A DNA stretch of 64,000 nucleotides from positions 25,279 through 89,278 of the forward strand of contig NZ_QFWT01000013.1 of NCBI RefSeq assembly GCF_003144035.1, written 5' to 3'. A program made the translations under genes and the position numbers. This DNA comes from Vibrio albus (GTDB taxonomy: Bacteria > Pseudomonadota > Gammaproteobacteria > Enterobacterales > Vibrionaceae). This document shows, one piece after another, positions 36,501-44,299 of the stretch. Under the pieces are notes generated by a model, which worked only from the letters and a program-made list of their open reading frames with translations, did not search any database and was not told the DNA's origin. Each line of letters begins with the position of its first letter. Position 1 is the stretch's first letter.

Positions 36501-36653
36501 GTATGAGGCAATAATCAGAGCGTCTTTAATGGTAAATTTAGGGTCTTCCAAACGACCAAGCCCGAAAAAGGACTGTAATCCACCGACCCCCAGAATCAAC
36601 AGAAACAGCCAACTGATGACTTTATGTTTTATTGAATATTCAGCAATGTTCAC
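33597..36653 (-). CDS. Efflux RND transporter permease subunit (VexK/TriC-like)
   Basis: 1018 aa. A complete RND pump. The helix-4 motif is LGMLVDNAIVIVEG, with Asp-Asn instead of Asp-Asp, as in several pumps that use two adaptors. The first helix is SWLFLLILGVGGLQSFFGL, and periplasmic domains contain PGATVQEVEEELTYPLE. Its start overlaps the second adaptor's stop by four bases. The pump with two adaptor genes resembles VexIJK of Vibrio and TriABC of Pseudomonas (from memory). No outer-membrane channel gene is nearby. The divergent TetR gene is the likely repressor. Confidence 0.94.
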   Translation of the reverse strand: MNIAEYSIKHKVISWLFLLILGVGGLQSFFGLGRLEDPKFTIKDALIIASYPGATVQEVEEELTYPLERQVRQLPYLDKVTSISSRGLSQITVSMKEQYAAGELAQIWDEMRRKVNDLKATLPAGVASVQVIDDFGDVYGVLLMLSGKGYSYVELERYADYLTRELDLIEGVGKVIKAGDQEEQLFVEVSLDRLAALNLDMNNVYNLLTTQNSVTSAGSLMMDGQSLVVRPDGALNSVEQLENLIIHGRDTGNLIRLKDVATISRGVAEKPDNVITYNGEPAISLGISFADGVNVVEVGQHIEARLAELENIKPAGIDINYFYNQAHEVDQSVQGFVISLAEAVGIVILVLLFAMGLRSGIIIGLVLLLTVFGTFILMEQTNIELHRISLGALIIALGMLVDNAIVIVEGILVGMKKGRTKLQASIDIVKQAQWPLLGATVIAIIAFAPIGLSEDATGEFMGSLFWVLCYSLFLSWITALTLTPFLADLLLKDGEQEEASDDPYKGALFVIFGGLLKLALRFRWLTIGVMIGMLTLSIVAFGMIKQSFFPASNTPMFYVDLWMPEGTDIRETLAQTHRVEEKIGALDGVAFVSSSVGQGLPRFMLTYEPERSYEAYAQIQVRTETREQIVPILTQLEQELPSHFAEPTFRFRMLEFGPSPASKIEARISGSEPRVLREIARQVEDILNADPGTRNVRHDWRERVKELVPQFNESKARRLGITKQDLSETLQTAFGGSPIGVFRDGTQMLPIIARLPQEERVDFDTLQNLSVWSPTLQSYVPIEQVLDGMELEWTEPLIMRRDRKRTLTVLADHDILGEETPAVLFSRIRPAVEALSLPQGYQIEWGGEYESSTDAQQATFSSLPVGYLFMFIITILLFNSVKKPLVIWLTVPLAIIGVSIGLLVSNMSFGFTALLGLLSLSGMVLKNGIVLMDQINSELDFGKEPYQAVVDSAVSRVRPVSMAALTTILGMIPLLFDAMFNSMAVTIMAGLGFATVLTLVVVPVLFSLFYSVKAPRKV

Positions 36654-37726
36654 TGCGGGCTGCCCTCATTAATATAATTAACACTCATGCCGTCTCTTAG
36701 TTTTCTTAACCCTGAGTTCACCAACTGCTCACCCTTTGTTACGCCGTCACTAATAATCACGCCTTCTTCAGTAATACGCTCTACCTCGACCACCTTTTTG
36801 CTAACGCTCCCATGACTTAGTTTCCAGACATAAAATGCTTCTGGTGAATCTCCTGCATCCAGAACTGTCATCGGAACCTCGTATCCATGAGCTTTTTGCA
36901 ACCCGGCCTTAACCATATCGACCCGAATACTGGCACTGGTTCCAGGGAGAATAGGCGGTTCAACCTGATCCATCTGCAACCAAAACTCATATGACTGATT
37001 TTCTGGTAACTGCTCACTACTATGTTTTAGATAACGTGGATAAAAATGACGGTCATCATTTAAAAAAGTCACCTGAGGCTGATAAACTCTATCCTTCTCA
37101 TCGGGATCAATCATGGCCTGAATGGCATCAGAAATCGCTACCCGAATCTGTACAATGTCACTCTGATACATACTCAGTATGGGTTCACCGGTCTGTACAC
37201 TTTCAAAGGCTTTTTTGGGTACAGAAGAAATTACACCATCAAATGGAGCCACTAACCGGGCATATTCCAGCTGGTTTTGTGCTTGTCGGTAAGTAACCTC
37301 TGCAATACGCCGGTTCGCCGTCAGTGAATCCAGCTCTGACCGGGAAATCATTTTTTTAGTGAATAATTCTTTTCCCCGGTTCAATTGCTTTTGCGCCAGT
37401 TGATAACGAACTTCCGCATCCGCTAACTGCTGTCGTGACCGGTCACTGTTCAATAGCGCTAACAGTTCTCCTCGTTTAACCTTCTGCCCGGATCGCACCA
37501 GAATAGCATCCAGTTCACCACCAATCCTGAAGGAGACATTAGTCAGTTCGGCTGGCTCGACCTTGCCTTTAAACTCCCGAAACCGTTTTTCAACCGGGTG
37601 AGGAACGGTATAAGAGGTGACTGACAACGGAGCCTTATCTCTGATGGTTTCTTCCGATTCGCAACCCTGTAACACAGCCAGCGTAACGATTAAGGCACCA
37701 TAAAATTTTCTCTGTTGCAAAAACAT
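36650..37726 (-). CDS. RND periplasmic adaptor, lipoprotein, second of two
   Basis: 358 aa. A lipoprotein signal ends in LQGC at residue 22 (LAVLQGCESEE), so it should be acylated and anchored in the inner membrane or carried on. MFP order: sandwich half ILVRSGQKVKRGELLALLNS, alpha-hairpin (about 100-150, with QLADAEVRYQLAQKQLNRG), second half LVAPFDGVISSVPKKAFESV and beta-barrel. It overlaps the first adaptor gene by one base and the pump by four. It probably forms a mixed adaptor ring with the first adaptor, as proposed for two-adaptor pumps. Confidence 0.92.
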   Translation of the reverse strand: MFLQQRKFYGALIVTLAVLQGCESEETIRDKAPLSVTSYTVPHPVEKRFREFKGKVEPAELTNVSFRIGGELDAILVRSGQKVKRGELLALLNSDRSRQQLADAEVRYQLAQKQLNRGKELFTKKMISRSELDSLTANRRIAEVTYRQAQNQLEYARLVAPFDGVISSVPKKAFESVQTGEPILSMYQSDIVQIRVAISDAIQAMIDPDEKDRVYQPQVTFLNDDRHFYPRYLKHSSEQLPENQSYEFWLQMDQVEPPILPGTSASIRVDMVKAGLQKAHGYEVPMTVLDAGDSPEAFYVWKLSHGSVSKKVVEVERITEEGVIISDGVTKGEQLVNSGLRKLRDGMSVNYINEGSPQ

Positions 37727-38811
37727 CAGATACCTCCTTCCTTTTTCCAGGCTTTGACTTTCTGCCCTTCTATCAGGTTATCCGCGCCCGCGATAACAAT
37801 CAGATCACCCTCTTCTATTCCACGGATAACCGCTCCGGACGGGCTTAATTCGATTTCAGTGCTCTGCACCACTTGCTGTTCAGGAATGTAACGCCACACT
37901 AATACTTGTCCGTTTATCTGGTAAAAGAGTGCATCTTCAGGAAGGAAAAGAGAACTGGAGATACCTTTATTCAGGAGACGTACCTGACCGGTCATCCCTG
38001 CCAGAATATTCGTATTTTGGGGACGGATAATTGACACTGTCGCGTTATAGCTGTTCGTATCAATATCCGGAGATGTTGATATTTCTTTAAAATGTGCGGG
38101 AAAAACTTTGTCGGCATAATGATCAAGTACGACTGAAAATGACCGCTGCTTCAGCTTCTCGACCCCAATTTCCTTCACATAATTAACCGGCAAAGAGAAA
38201 TCCACATCCAGTTTATCAATGGTCAGAATATTCAGTACTGCCGCTCCTCCCTGAATGAACTGATCCTGCTTCGCAAAAGAAAGAGACACAACACCATCAA
38301 ACGGCGCTTTAAGTGTGGTATAACCCAAATCTGTTTTTGCCTGCTCCAGTGCAGCCCGTGCGGCTTTGTAAGTTGTTTCACTCTTATCAAAACTATCCGT
38401 GCTGATTAATTGCTTCTCAACCAGCTTTCTATCACGCTCATAATTAATTTTTGCCAGATCATACTGTGCCTGATTAGCTTCAAGTGCCAATTGAAAATCA
38501 GTGGCATCCAGTGTAGCCAATACGTCATTTTTCCTGACTTTCTGTCCCTCCTTCACCAACAGAGTCTCAATAACTCCGGAAACCTGAAACGAGAGTTGCG
38601 AACGGGTACCAGCATCCACTTTTGCCAGAAAGGCATCATACCCATCCGGGTGGTTCGCCGGCACTTCATACAGTTTTACTGGTTTTATAATTTCCAGCTG
38701 TGGCTCAGAGTTGGCCTGATAGCATCCGCTGAGAAAGGACACTATTCCTCCTAGCAGAAGTGTCCTGAACACACCCCTGAAACTATTTTTCAAATAGGTT
38801 TGTATCGTCAC
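37726..38811 (-). CDS. RND periplasmic adaptor, lipoprotein, first of two
   Basis: 361 aa. A lipoprotein signal with LSGC at residue 30 (GGIVSFLSGCYQAN). MFP features: TLLVKEGQKVRKNDVLATLD, alpha-hairpin about 95-160, TLKAPFDGVVSLSFAKQDQF, then barrel and membrane-proximal domains. It is the first gene of the operon adaptor-adaptor-pump and is divergent from a TetR gene, with 162 bases between the two start codons. The two adaptors differ clearly from each other, so they are not a recent duplication. Confidence 0.92.
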   Translation of the reverse strand: MTIQTYLKNSFRGVFRTLLLGGIVSFLSGCYQANSEPQLEIIKPVKLYEVPANHPDGYDAFLAKVDAGTRSQLSFQVSGVIETLLVKEGQKVRKNDVLATLDATDFQLALEANQAQYDLAKINYERDRKLVEKQLISTDSFDKSETTYKAARAALEQAKTDLGYTTLKAPFDGVVSLSFAKQDQFIQGGAAVLNILTIDKLDVDFSLPVNYVKEIGVEKLKQRSFSVVLDHYADKVFPAHFKEISTSPDIDTNSYNATVSIIRPQNTNILAGMTGQVRLLNKGISSSLFLPEDALFYQINGQVLVWRYIPEQQVVQSTEIELSPSGAVIRGIEEGDLIVIAGADNLIEGQKVKAWKKEGGI

Positions 38812-38973
38812 TTGGTTGTCTCTCCCAATCGCAGTTTAATTTACTATACAGTTGTGCAGTATATAAAACTACAGACGAAGATCAAACTTTATTTTCCAGG
38901 TGGACAATATTTTTTCGTGACGTTTTCACTGAATTTTGCTAAAACATAAGTGCAATAACGGAAAGTGAGAGCA

Positions 38974-39747
38974 ATGACAGAAAGAAAACAAGGTAGACGC
39001 AGCGCAAAGACTGCTGACGAGACAAAATTTCAGATCCTGATGACGGCCACTAAGATGTTCTGTGAATCAGGTTATGAACGGGTATCACTAAGAAATATCA
39101 GTGAACAGGCAGGTGTATCACACAGCCTGATCCGACATCATTTTGGTAGCAAAGAAAAGATCTGGTTCGCTATTAGCGATAAGCTGCATGACTATATGGA
39201 AAAATATATGCTGGATCTGCTCAGTCAAATTCCGGAGAATACCCCGATAAATGAACTCATGTATCAATTTGACATTCGGATGATGGCTCATCTGATATTG
39301 GTACCAGAGCCCATACAGTTTATTGCCGACGGAATCCGACAGGAAGGTGAATTTTTCGATTATTTCATTGATAAAAATGGAAAATTATCACTTATTTTCA
39401 ATAAATTAACTGACGAATTTAACGCTGCTCACCCGAACAATAAAGTTGAGCTGGCTGAACAGAAATGGATAATGATCAGCTCTGCACATGCAGCTATCAG
39501 CCTGACGCCAATGCTGAAAGCCATTTGGATGGAATACGGTAAGGACCCACAGCAATGTCTGCTTGACCACTGGGAACTATTCAACCGGTACTCGGCCAGC
39601 TCACTTTGTATTGCAGAGGAAAAGATGCTCCACCCTACGACTCTGGAAGAGCTTTTACTGCCGATGGCGGCCTGCTGGAAGCATTGTTGTTGTGTTGAGG
39701 AGTTCTCTTCAACACTGGAGCATTCAGAATCTGACTCTTCTCAGTAA
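38974..39747 (+). CDS. TetR-family transcriptional regulator
   Basis: 257 aa from the ATG at 38974 (MTERKQGRRSA), with GGAAAG upstream; a GTG at 38965 would add three residues. The N-terminal helix-turn-helix is clear at about 20-65 (MFCESGYERVSLRNISEQAGVSHSLIRHHFGSKEKIW). The rest is the helical ligand and dimer domain. The C-terminus has a Cys cluster (CWKHCCCVEEF) that could sense metal or redox state. It is divergent from the two-adaptor RND operon and is the likely repressor of it. In the 162-base gap, ttactatacagttgtgcagtatataa around 38840 contains an imperfect inverted repeat that could be the operator. Confidence 0.9.
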   Translation: MTERKQGRRSAKTADETKFQILMTATKMFCESGYERVSLRNISEQAGVSHSLIRHHFGSKEKIWFAISDKLHDYMEKYMLDLLSQIPENTPINELMYQFDIRMMAHLILVPEPIQFIADGIRQEGEFFDYFIDKNGKLSLIFNKLTDEFNAAHPNNKVELAEQKWIMISSAHAAISLTPMLKAIWMEYGKDPQQCLLDHWELFNRYSASSLCIAEEKMLHPTTLEELLLPMAACWKHCCCVEEFSSTLEHSESDSSQ

Positions 39748-39762
39748 TCCATCTGACACTTA

Positions 39763-40377
39763 TTACTTAATTTTCATCTGATGGAAAAACTCTTCAGATG
39801 CTTCTAACACATCAGGGTATAACTGGCCGAATAGATCCATCAGCTCATCGTAATTCTGCTGTATATAGGTAAAACATTCTGCCAGTTTCGCCATTCTCCG
39901 GCTTCTTTGCGACATACGCTCTAGTGCCAGTTCAATCACTTCCAGCCGGGCATATGATTCCAGCCAGTTATACTGCCACATACGTTCTGTTACCCGAACA
40001 TAACTTTCAGGATAATTTACATTTTTTTCTGTTTGAGCATACCTTTCACGCACATTGCACTCGGCCGAGGTCACAAAGTCCGATAATGTGCCTTGTGAAG
40101 AGAACTGGCTCCAGCGAGATGCCAGGCAGTGATCCCAGAACATATCCAGAGCGATAGGAGCAAAACGCCGGAGATGTTGAGGAAATAAACACTTAGCGTT
40201 TTTCATGCAGGGGTGAGCGTCTGTATAGCCGTCAACAAAGCGGTGCAGTTTTATACCCTGAACAATATCATCCGGATATCTGCCAGAAGGATCACCTTTA
40301 GCAAAGTCACCAAGAAGGTTACCGCTGATATCACTACCACAGTTAACGGCTATATGGATATGGGCAAGAAAATTCAA
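39763..40377 (-). CDS. acpH: Acyl carrier protein phosphodiesterase
   Basis: 204 aa. Removes the 4'-phosphopantetheine arm from holo-ACP. The start is a rare TTG: the N-terminus MNFLAHIHIA is conserved in the family, an in-frame TGA lies four codons upstream, and AGG is five bases before the TTG. Metal-binding HD-like motifs are ISGNLLGDFAKG, IKLHRFVDGYTDAHP and ALDMFWDHCLASRW. The weak start suggests low expression. It is single, divergent from the 59-aa protein gene with the inverted-repeat element in between, and converges on the TetR gene. Confidence 0.92.
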   Translation of the reverse strand: MNFLAHIHIAVNCGSDISGNLLGDFAKGDPSGRYPDDIVQGIKLHRFVDGYTDAHPCMKNAKCLFPQHLRRFAPIALDMFWDHCLASRWSQFSSQGTLSDFVTSAECNVRERYAQTEKNVNYPESYVRVTERMWQYNWLESYARLEVIELALERMSQRSRRMAKLAECFTYIQQNYDELMDLFGQLYPDVLEASEEFFHQMKIK

Positions 40378-40764
40378 AACAACCTGTCAAATAATAAATG
40401 AAACGCACAACATAAAGGTAACGCCACAAGGAAGCAAGAAACTGCTCAAAAAAGCCAGCCGTTGTCTAGAGTGCCATATAGTTTAAATAGTGAGCACCAG
40501 AGCGGCTTTTTTGAACTATATGGTGCTCTAGGGCGTCATCCTCACAGAGATAACCCCCTTATATGACAATTTTTTGAAGAACACCAGCCTTGAAAATAGA
40601 AAAGCGAATAGTAAACGTTTGCATCAAACCTTTACCGGAAGAATTTTGTTAGCCAATAAAATCCTGAGCTATACTCGCTAATGAAGCCACTGGTTACTGA
40701 TAATGTTCTTATTAAGTCATTATCAGGCTCGTAATGTTTTCTCAGCTCTGACAAGGGGGAAGAT
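40378..40764. promoter_or_regulatory. 387-bp intergenic region between acpH and a small ORF
   Basis: No coding sequence was seen. It contains the interleaved inverted repeats at 40447-40531 and the promoter region of the small ORF at 40765. Nothing else recognised. Confidence 0.5.
40447..40531. repeat. Two interleaved inverted repeats (A-B-A'-B' order)
   Basis: Arm A caaaaaagcc (40447-40456) is the exact reverse complement of A' ggcttttttg (40504-40513). Arm B ctagagtgccatatagtt (40466-40483) pairs with B' aactatatggtgctctag (40514-40531) at 16 of 18 positions. A' and B' are adjacent, so the order is A-B-A'-B', as in a pseudoknot or mutually exclusive hairpins. A further arm gagcacc (40492-40498) can pair with ggtgctc (40522-40528) inside B'. 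An RNA switch, a bidirectional terminator or a palindromic mobile remnant are all possible. Confidence 0.8.
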
Positions 40765-40944
40765 ATGAACATTCGGGAAAAAATTGAAGATCTGGAACAG
40801 CAAATCTATATTGCCTACTCAGACGGTGATTATGAGCGAATGAATATGCTGGAAAACCAGCTTGAACAACTGCGAGGACGTATGGCTCATGTTCTGGATG
40901 ACGATCCATACGCACTCGAAGATTATATGTGGGATGACGAATGA
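40765..40944 (+). CDS. Small acidic helical protein, 59 aa
   Basis: 59 aa. A strong Shine-Dalgarno (aaggggga) lies five bases before the ATG. The protein starts MNIREKIEDLEQQIYIAYSD, is mostly a charged alpha-helix with Leu/Ile heptad spacing (about 1-42), then has a very acidic tail (VLDDDPYALEDYMWDDE). It has no membrane segment or signal. I recognise no named family. The ribosome site and codon pattern support a real gene; a coiled-coil dimer or a protein-binding adaptor is a guess. Confidence 0.78.
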   Translation: MNIREKIEDLEQQIYIAYSDGDYERMNMLENQLEQLRGRMAHVLDDDPYALEDYMWDDE

Positions 40945-40952
40945 AACATACC

Positions 40953-41000
40953 GACCCTGCTATATGCCGTAACGATAGAAAAAGAGCTACGCAGGGTCTC
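40953..41000. terminator. Possible terminator between the 59-aa gene and folE
   Basis: Arms gaccctgc (40953-40960) and gcagggtc (40991-40998) form a perfect 8-bp stem around a 30-base loop between converging genes. The T-rich tail on the plus side (tctgtttatt) is modest and the long loop makes it uncertain. Confidence 0.4.
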
Positions 41001-41021
41001 TGTTTATTCTGACCGGTTTAC

Positions 41022-41675
41022 TTACCGCAGACCGTACAGAAATTCTTGCCTGGTTGATGGGTTGGATTTAAAAGTTCCGCCCAGTGCTGTTGTTGTCGTT
41101 TCACTGGTAGCATCCATCACACCACGTGATTTTACACAGTAATGCGTCGCATCGATGGTGATAGCAACATCATCCGTTTCCAGTAATGTCTGTAATGCCA
41201 CCAGTATTTGCTGGGTCATTCTCTCCTGCACCTGAGGGCGCTGGGCAAAAAAGCGCACGATACGGTTAATTTTAGACAGTCCGATAATTTTCCCACGCGG
41301 AATATAAGCCACAGCTGCTTTACCATCGATAGTCACAAAATGATGTTCGCAAGTACTCGTGACCGTGATGTCTTTAACACTCACCATCTCGCTGACCTTC
41401 ATCTTATTTTCGATAACCGTAATCTTAGGGAAGTTTCTGTAATCCAGACCAGAGAATATTTCATCAACAAACATCTTAGCGATGCGCCCTGGAGTTTCTT
41501 CCAGACTGTCATCAGTAAGATCCAATTCAAGAAGTTGTAAAACTTCACGCATATGGTATTCAATACGTGACTTTTTCTCTTCCCGAGTGAAATCATTCAC
41601 CTGCATAGGAGTTTCGAGCCCTCGCTCCGCCAGTGCATTTTTTACCTGCTGTGCTGACTCACTGATACCCGACAT
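41022..41675 (-). CDS. folE: GTP cyclohydrolase I
   Basis: 217 aa, full length, AAGGAG before the ATG. Converts GTP to 7,8-dihydroneopterin triphosphate, first step of folate (and tetrahydromonapterin) synthesis. Zinc ligands and catalytic His are in TSTCEHHFV (about residue 110) and THYCVKSRGVMDA (about 180). The GTP-binding signature includes GLSKINRIVRFFAQRPQVQE. It is divergent from moeA-moeB with 240 bases between start codons, joining two pterin pathways at one control region. Confidence 0.97.
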   Translation of the reverse strand: MSGISESAQQVKNALAERGLETPMQVNDFTREEKKSRIEYHMREVLQLLELDLTDDSLEETPGRIAKMFVDEIFSGLDYRNFPKITVIENKMKVSEMVSVKDITVTSTCEHHFVTIDGKAAVAYIPRGKIIGLSKINRIVRFFAQRPQVQERMTQQILVALQTLLETDDVAITIDATHYCVKSRGVMDATSETTTTALGGTFKSNPSTRQEFLYGLR

Positions 41676-41915
41676 ACGTTTCTCCTTAACTCTGATTACC
41701 TCTTTCGGATGGCTGACAAGGATACTCGCATTCCAGCATAATTACACCCATATTTCTGTATGGCTTTAGGGATTTTTTATCTGATAAGCTGCTACTTTCT
41801 GTAAGTTAAGACAATTTATCTTCCGGAAAAGAAAAGTCAGATTACATTCGCATCTTTATCAAAATCGCTTATGCTAAATTACCAGAACATAAATGAAGAC
41901 AACCAAGGGAATATT

Positions 41916-43151
41916 ATGAGCTGTTGCGACCAGCCAGGACTTATGCCTATCAATACTGCACTGAACAGAATGCTGTCATCTGTTACGAATCAGCAAACCC
42001 CGGTATCTTTACCCCTGGATCAGGCCTCCGGCTATGTATTAGCCGATGATATTCTTTCCCCTCTCTTTGTCCCGCCTTTCGATAATTCTGCCATGGACGG
42101 TTACGCCGTACGCCGACACGACTTAAAAGAAAGCCCGCTCTTACCGCTGGCAGGAAAAGCTTTTGCCGGCCAGCCTTTCAAGGGTGACTGGCCTCAGGGT
42201 ACCTGTATCCGTATTATGACCGGGGCAAAAATTCCCGAAGGGTGTGATGCCGTTATTATGCAGGAAGAGACCGAGTTAACAGATCAAGGTATTCATTTCC
42301 ATATTCAGAACGTAAAAGAAAGACAGAATATCCGCCCGGTCGGAGACGATATCCGGCAAGGCGATCTGGTTCTGGAACAAGGGGCCCGGCTGACGCCACG
42401 AGATATTCCTATACTTGCCTCACTGGGCATTTCAGACGTTTCCGTCTATACCAAACCTAAAGTGGCCATTTTTTCTACCGGCGATGAACTGCGACCTCTC
42501 GATTCCACTCTCGAAGAAGGGCAGATTTATGACAGTAACCGTTACGGTCTGAAAATCATGCTGGAGAAATATGGGTGTGAAATCATTGACCTTGGCATTA
42601 TCCCTGACGACCCGGAAAGACTGCGCCAGACCTTCACGAAAGCACAGATGGCCGCAGACCTGGTTGTGACTTCCGGAGGAGTAAGTGTAGGAGAAGCAGA
42701 CTACACCAAGGAAATTTTGGAAGAATCCGGTCAAATCAATTTCTGGAAATTAGCAATTAAGCCGGGCAAGCCTTTTGCGTTCGGAAAGCTGGATAACGCC
42801 TGGTTTTGCGGTCTGCCAGGAAACCCTGTGTCTGCGGCTGTAACAGCCTATGTATTAGTTCAGCCGCTGATAGAAAAACTCGGTGGGCATTCTTTGTGGC
42901 AACCCCCGGTCTCTGTTCCGGCCATCACCAAAACCGCATTTAAGAAAAAACCGGGCCGGACCGATTACCAGCGCGGAGTTTACACTGTAAAGAATGGACG
43001 TTTTGAAGTGGATACCACAGGCAATCAGAGCTCCGGTGCGTTTCGTTCTATGAGTCTTGCAAACTGCTTTGTGGTTCTGGAAAGTGATCGTGGTGCGGTC
43101 GAAAAAGGTGACACTGTGCAAATCGAGCTTTTTAACCATACTATGTTTTAA
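41916..43151 (+). CDS. moeA: Molybdopterin molybdotransferase
   Basis: 411 aa from the ATG at 41916, chosen because GGGA lies upstream and the length equals that of E. coli MoeA as I recall it; an ATG at 41871 adds a non-conserved 15-residue leader. Inserts molybdate into adenylated molybdopterin. Motifs: PPFDNSAMDGYAV (about 52-64), RIMTGAKIPEGCDAVIMQEE, FSTGDEL, YDSNRYGL, SGGVSVGEADY (MoCF_biosynth domain), LPGNPVSA. The following moeB is 39 bases downstream in the same operon. Confidence 0.96.
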   Translation: MSCCDQPGLMPINTALNRMLSSVTNQQTPVSLPLDQASGYVLADDILSPLFVPPFDNSAMDGYAVRRHDLKESPLLPLAGKAFAGQPFKGDWPQGTCIRIMTGAKIPEGCDAVIMQEETELTDQGIHFHIQNVKERQNIRPVGDDIRQGDLVLEQGARLTPRDIPILASLGISDVSVYTKPKVAIFSTGDELRPLDSTLEEGQIYDSNRYGLKIMLEKYGCEIIDLGIIPDDPERLRQTFTKAQMAADLVVTSGGVSVGEADYTKEILEESGQINFWKLAIKPGKPFAFGKLDNAWFCGLPGNPVSAAVTAYVLVQPLIEKLGGHSLWQPPVSVPAITKTAFKKKPGRTDYQRGVYTVKNGRFEVDTTGNQSSGAFRSMSLANCFVVLESDRGAVEKGDTVQIELFNHTMF

Positions 43152-43190
43152 TCATTATGTTGTATCAATCCGGGATATTAATCACTCTCT

Positions 43191-43937
43191 ATGGAAATTC
43201 TCTCAGATCAGGAACTGCTTCGCTATAACCGTCAAATCACTCTGCGAGGTTTTGACTTTGAAGGACAAGAGGCACTGAAGCAGGCATCAGTACTCATTGT
43301 TGGTGCCGGTGGACTCGGTTGTACTGCCAGCCAATATTTGGCTTGTGCTGGTATTGGTAAAATGACGCTTGTCGACTTTGATAGTGTTGAACTGTCCAAC
43401 CTCCAGCGCCAGGTCCTTCATACCGACGAAGACATTGCAAAGAAAAAAGTAGATTCTGCCTCTGCTTCTCTGCGCAAAATGAATCCATATCTGGTGGTAG
43501 AAACCATTGATCAACGTCTTGACGATGATCCTATGCTCTCCTTGATCCAACGCCATTCTCTGGTTCTGGATGCTACCGATAATATCGAAAGCAGAAATCA
43601 ACTTAACAGGCTTTGCCATACAGCGAAAACCCCTCTCGTATCCGGAGCAGCGATTCGTATGGAAGGACAAGTTTCTGTTTTTACTTATGAAAAAGATGAA
43701 CCTTGCTATCATTGCCTGAGTACTTTATTTGGCGAAACATTACTTACCTGTGTAGAAAGCGGGGTTATGTCGCCTGTGGTGGGAATAGTTGGCGCAGTTC
43801 AGGCGACGGAAGCCATTAAGATCTTAGCCAATTATGGATCCCCCCTGAAAGGGAAATTGCTGCTTTTAGATGCCTTAACCATGACCTGGCAGAACCTCAA
43901 ATTGCCTAAAAATCCATCCTGCCCGGTTTGTTCCTGA
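43191..43937 (+). CDS. moeB: Molybdopterin-synthase adenylyltransferase
   Basis: 248 aa. Activates the MoaD C-terminus by adenylation in molybdenum-cofactor synthesis. The ATP-binding motif GAGGLGCTASQYLACAGIG is at about 37-55, followed by DFDSVELSNLQRQVLH, the DATDNIESRNQLNR block, and two zinc CxxC pairs (CYHC near 177 and CPVC at the C-terminus). It follows moeA in an operon. ThiF is the close alternative, but pairing with moeA and the E1-like length favour MoeB. Confidence 0.95.
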   Translation: MEILSDQELLRYNRQITLRGFDFEGQEALKQASVLIVGAGGLGCTASQYLACAGIGKMTLVDFDSVELSNLQRQVLHTDEDIAKKKVDSASASLRKMNPYLVVETIDQRLDDDPMLSLIQRHSLVLDATDNIESRNQLNRLCHTAKTPLVSGAAIRMEGQVSVFTYEKDEPCYHCLSTLFGETLLTCVESGVMSPVVGIVGAVQATEAIKILANYGSPLKGKLLLLDALTMTWQNLKLPKNPSCPVCS

Positions 43938-43995
43938 GCTAAACGGTTAAAATGGATACAGTTTTTGGTCAGAAATAAGTAAATCACACAAAAAG

Positions 43996-44011
43996 TGTGA
44001 TCTCGATCACC
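43996..44011 (+). promoter_or_regulatory. Near-consensus CRP (cAMP receptor protein) site
   Basis: TGTGATCTCGATCACC matches the CRP consensus TGTGA-N6-TCACA at 9 of 10 key bases. It lies 58 bp after the moeB stop, centred about 93 bp before the ATG of the 64-codon ORF. A weak -10-like taatat at 44065-44070 would put the site near -73, roughly a class I position. It is followed by the inverted repeat ggatcct/aggatcc (44012-44038). Confidence 0.65.
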
Positions 44012-44096
44012 GGATCCTACATTTTATTTGCAGGATCCTGTACTGCTGGCAATCTATTGATATCTAATATGATTCTTCTACCTGAGTGCAGTACAG

Positions 44097-44291
44097 ATGG
44101 ATTCCAATGTTTCCTCGTTGAAAAAAATTTCTCAACTGAAAAAAGACTTTCATGCAAATATACAGGCAGCAACGCAAAGAACTGAGTCAAGTTCCAGCAT
44201 TTCTCTGCTGACCAGAGAAGAATTAAGCGAACTTGAAAGTGTTTGGATACAGTTGTGTGTCTGGAAACAAAACCAGGCAACCGCGTCCTGA
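44097..44291 (+). CDS. Small ORF of 64 aa, unknown function
   Basis: 64 aa starting MDSNVSSLKKISQLKKDF. Basic helical N-terminus and a second helix (LTREELSELESVWIQLCVWK); cytoplasmic by appearance. I recognise no family. The ribosome site is weak (gagtgcag). A near-consensus CRP site and inverted repeat upstream suggest its own promoter. It could instead be a regulatory RNA locus; the stop is 8 bases from the end of the convergent SorC gene. Confidence 0.5.
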   Translation: MDSNVSSLKKISQLKKDFHANIQAATQRTESSSSISLLTREELSELESVWIQLCVWKQNQATAS

Positions 44292-44299
44292 GTTAAGAC

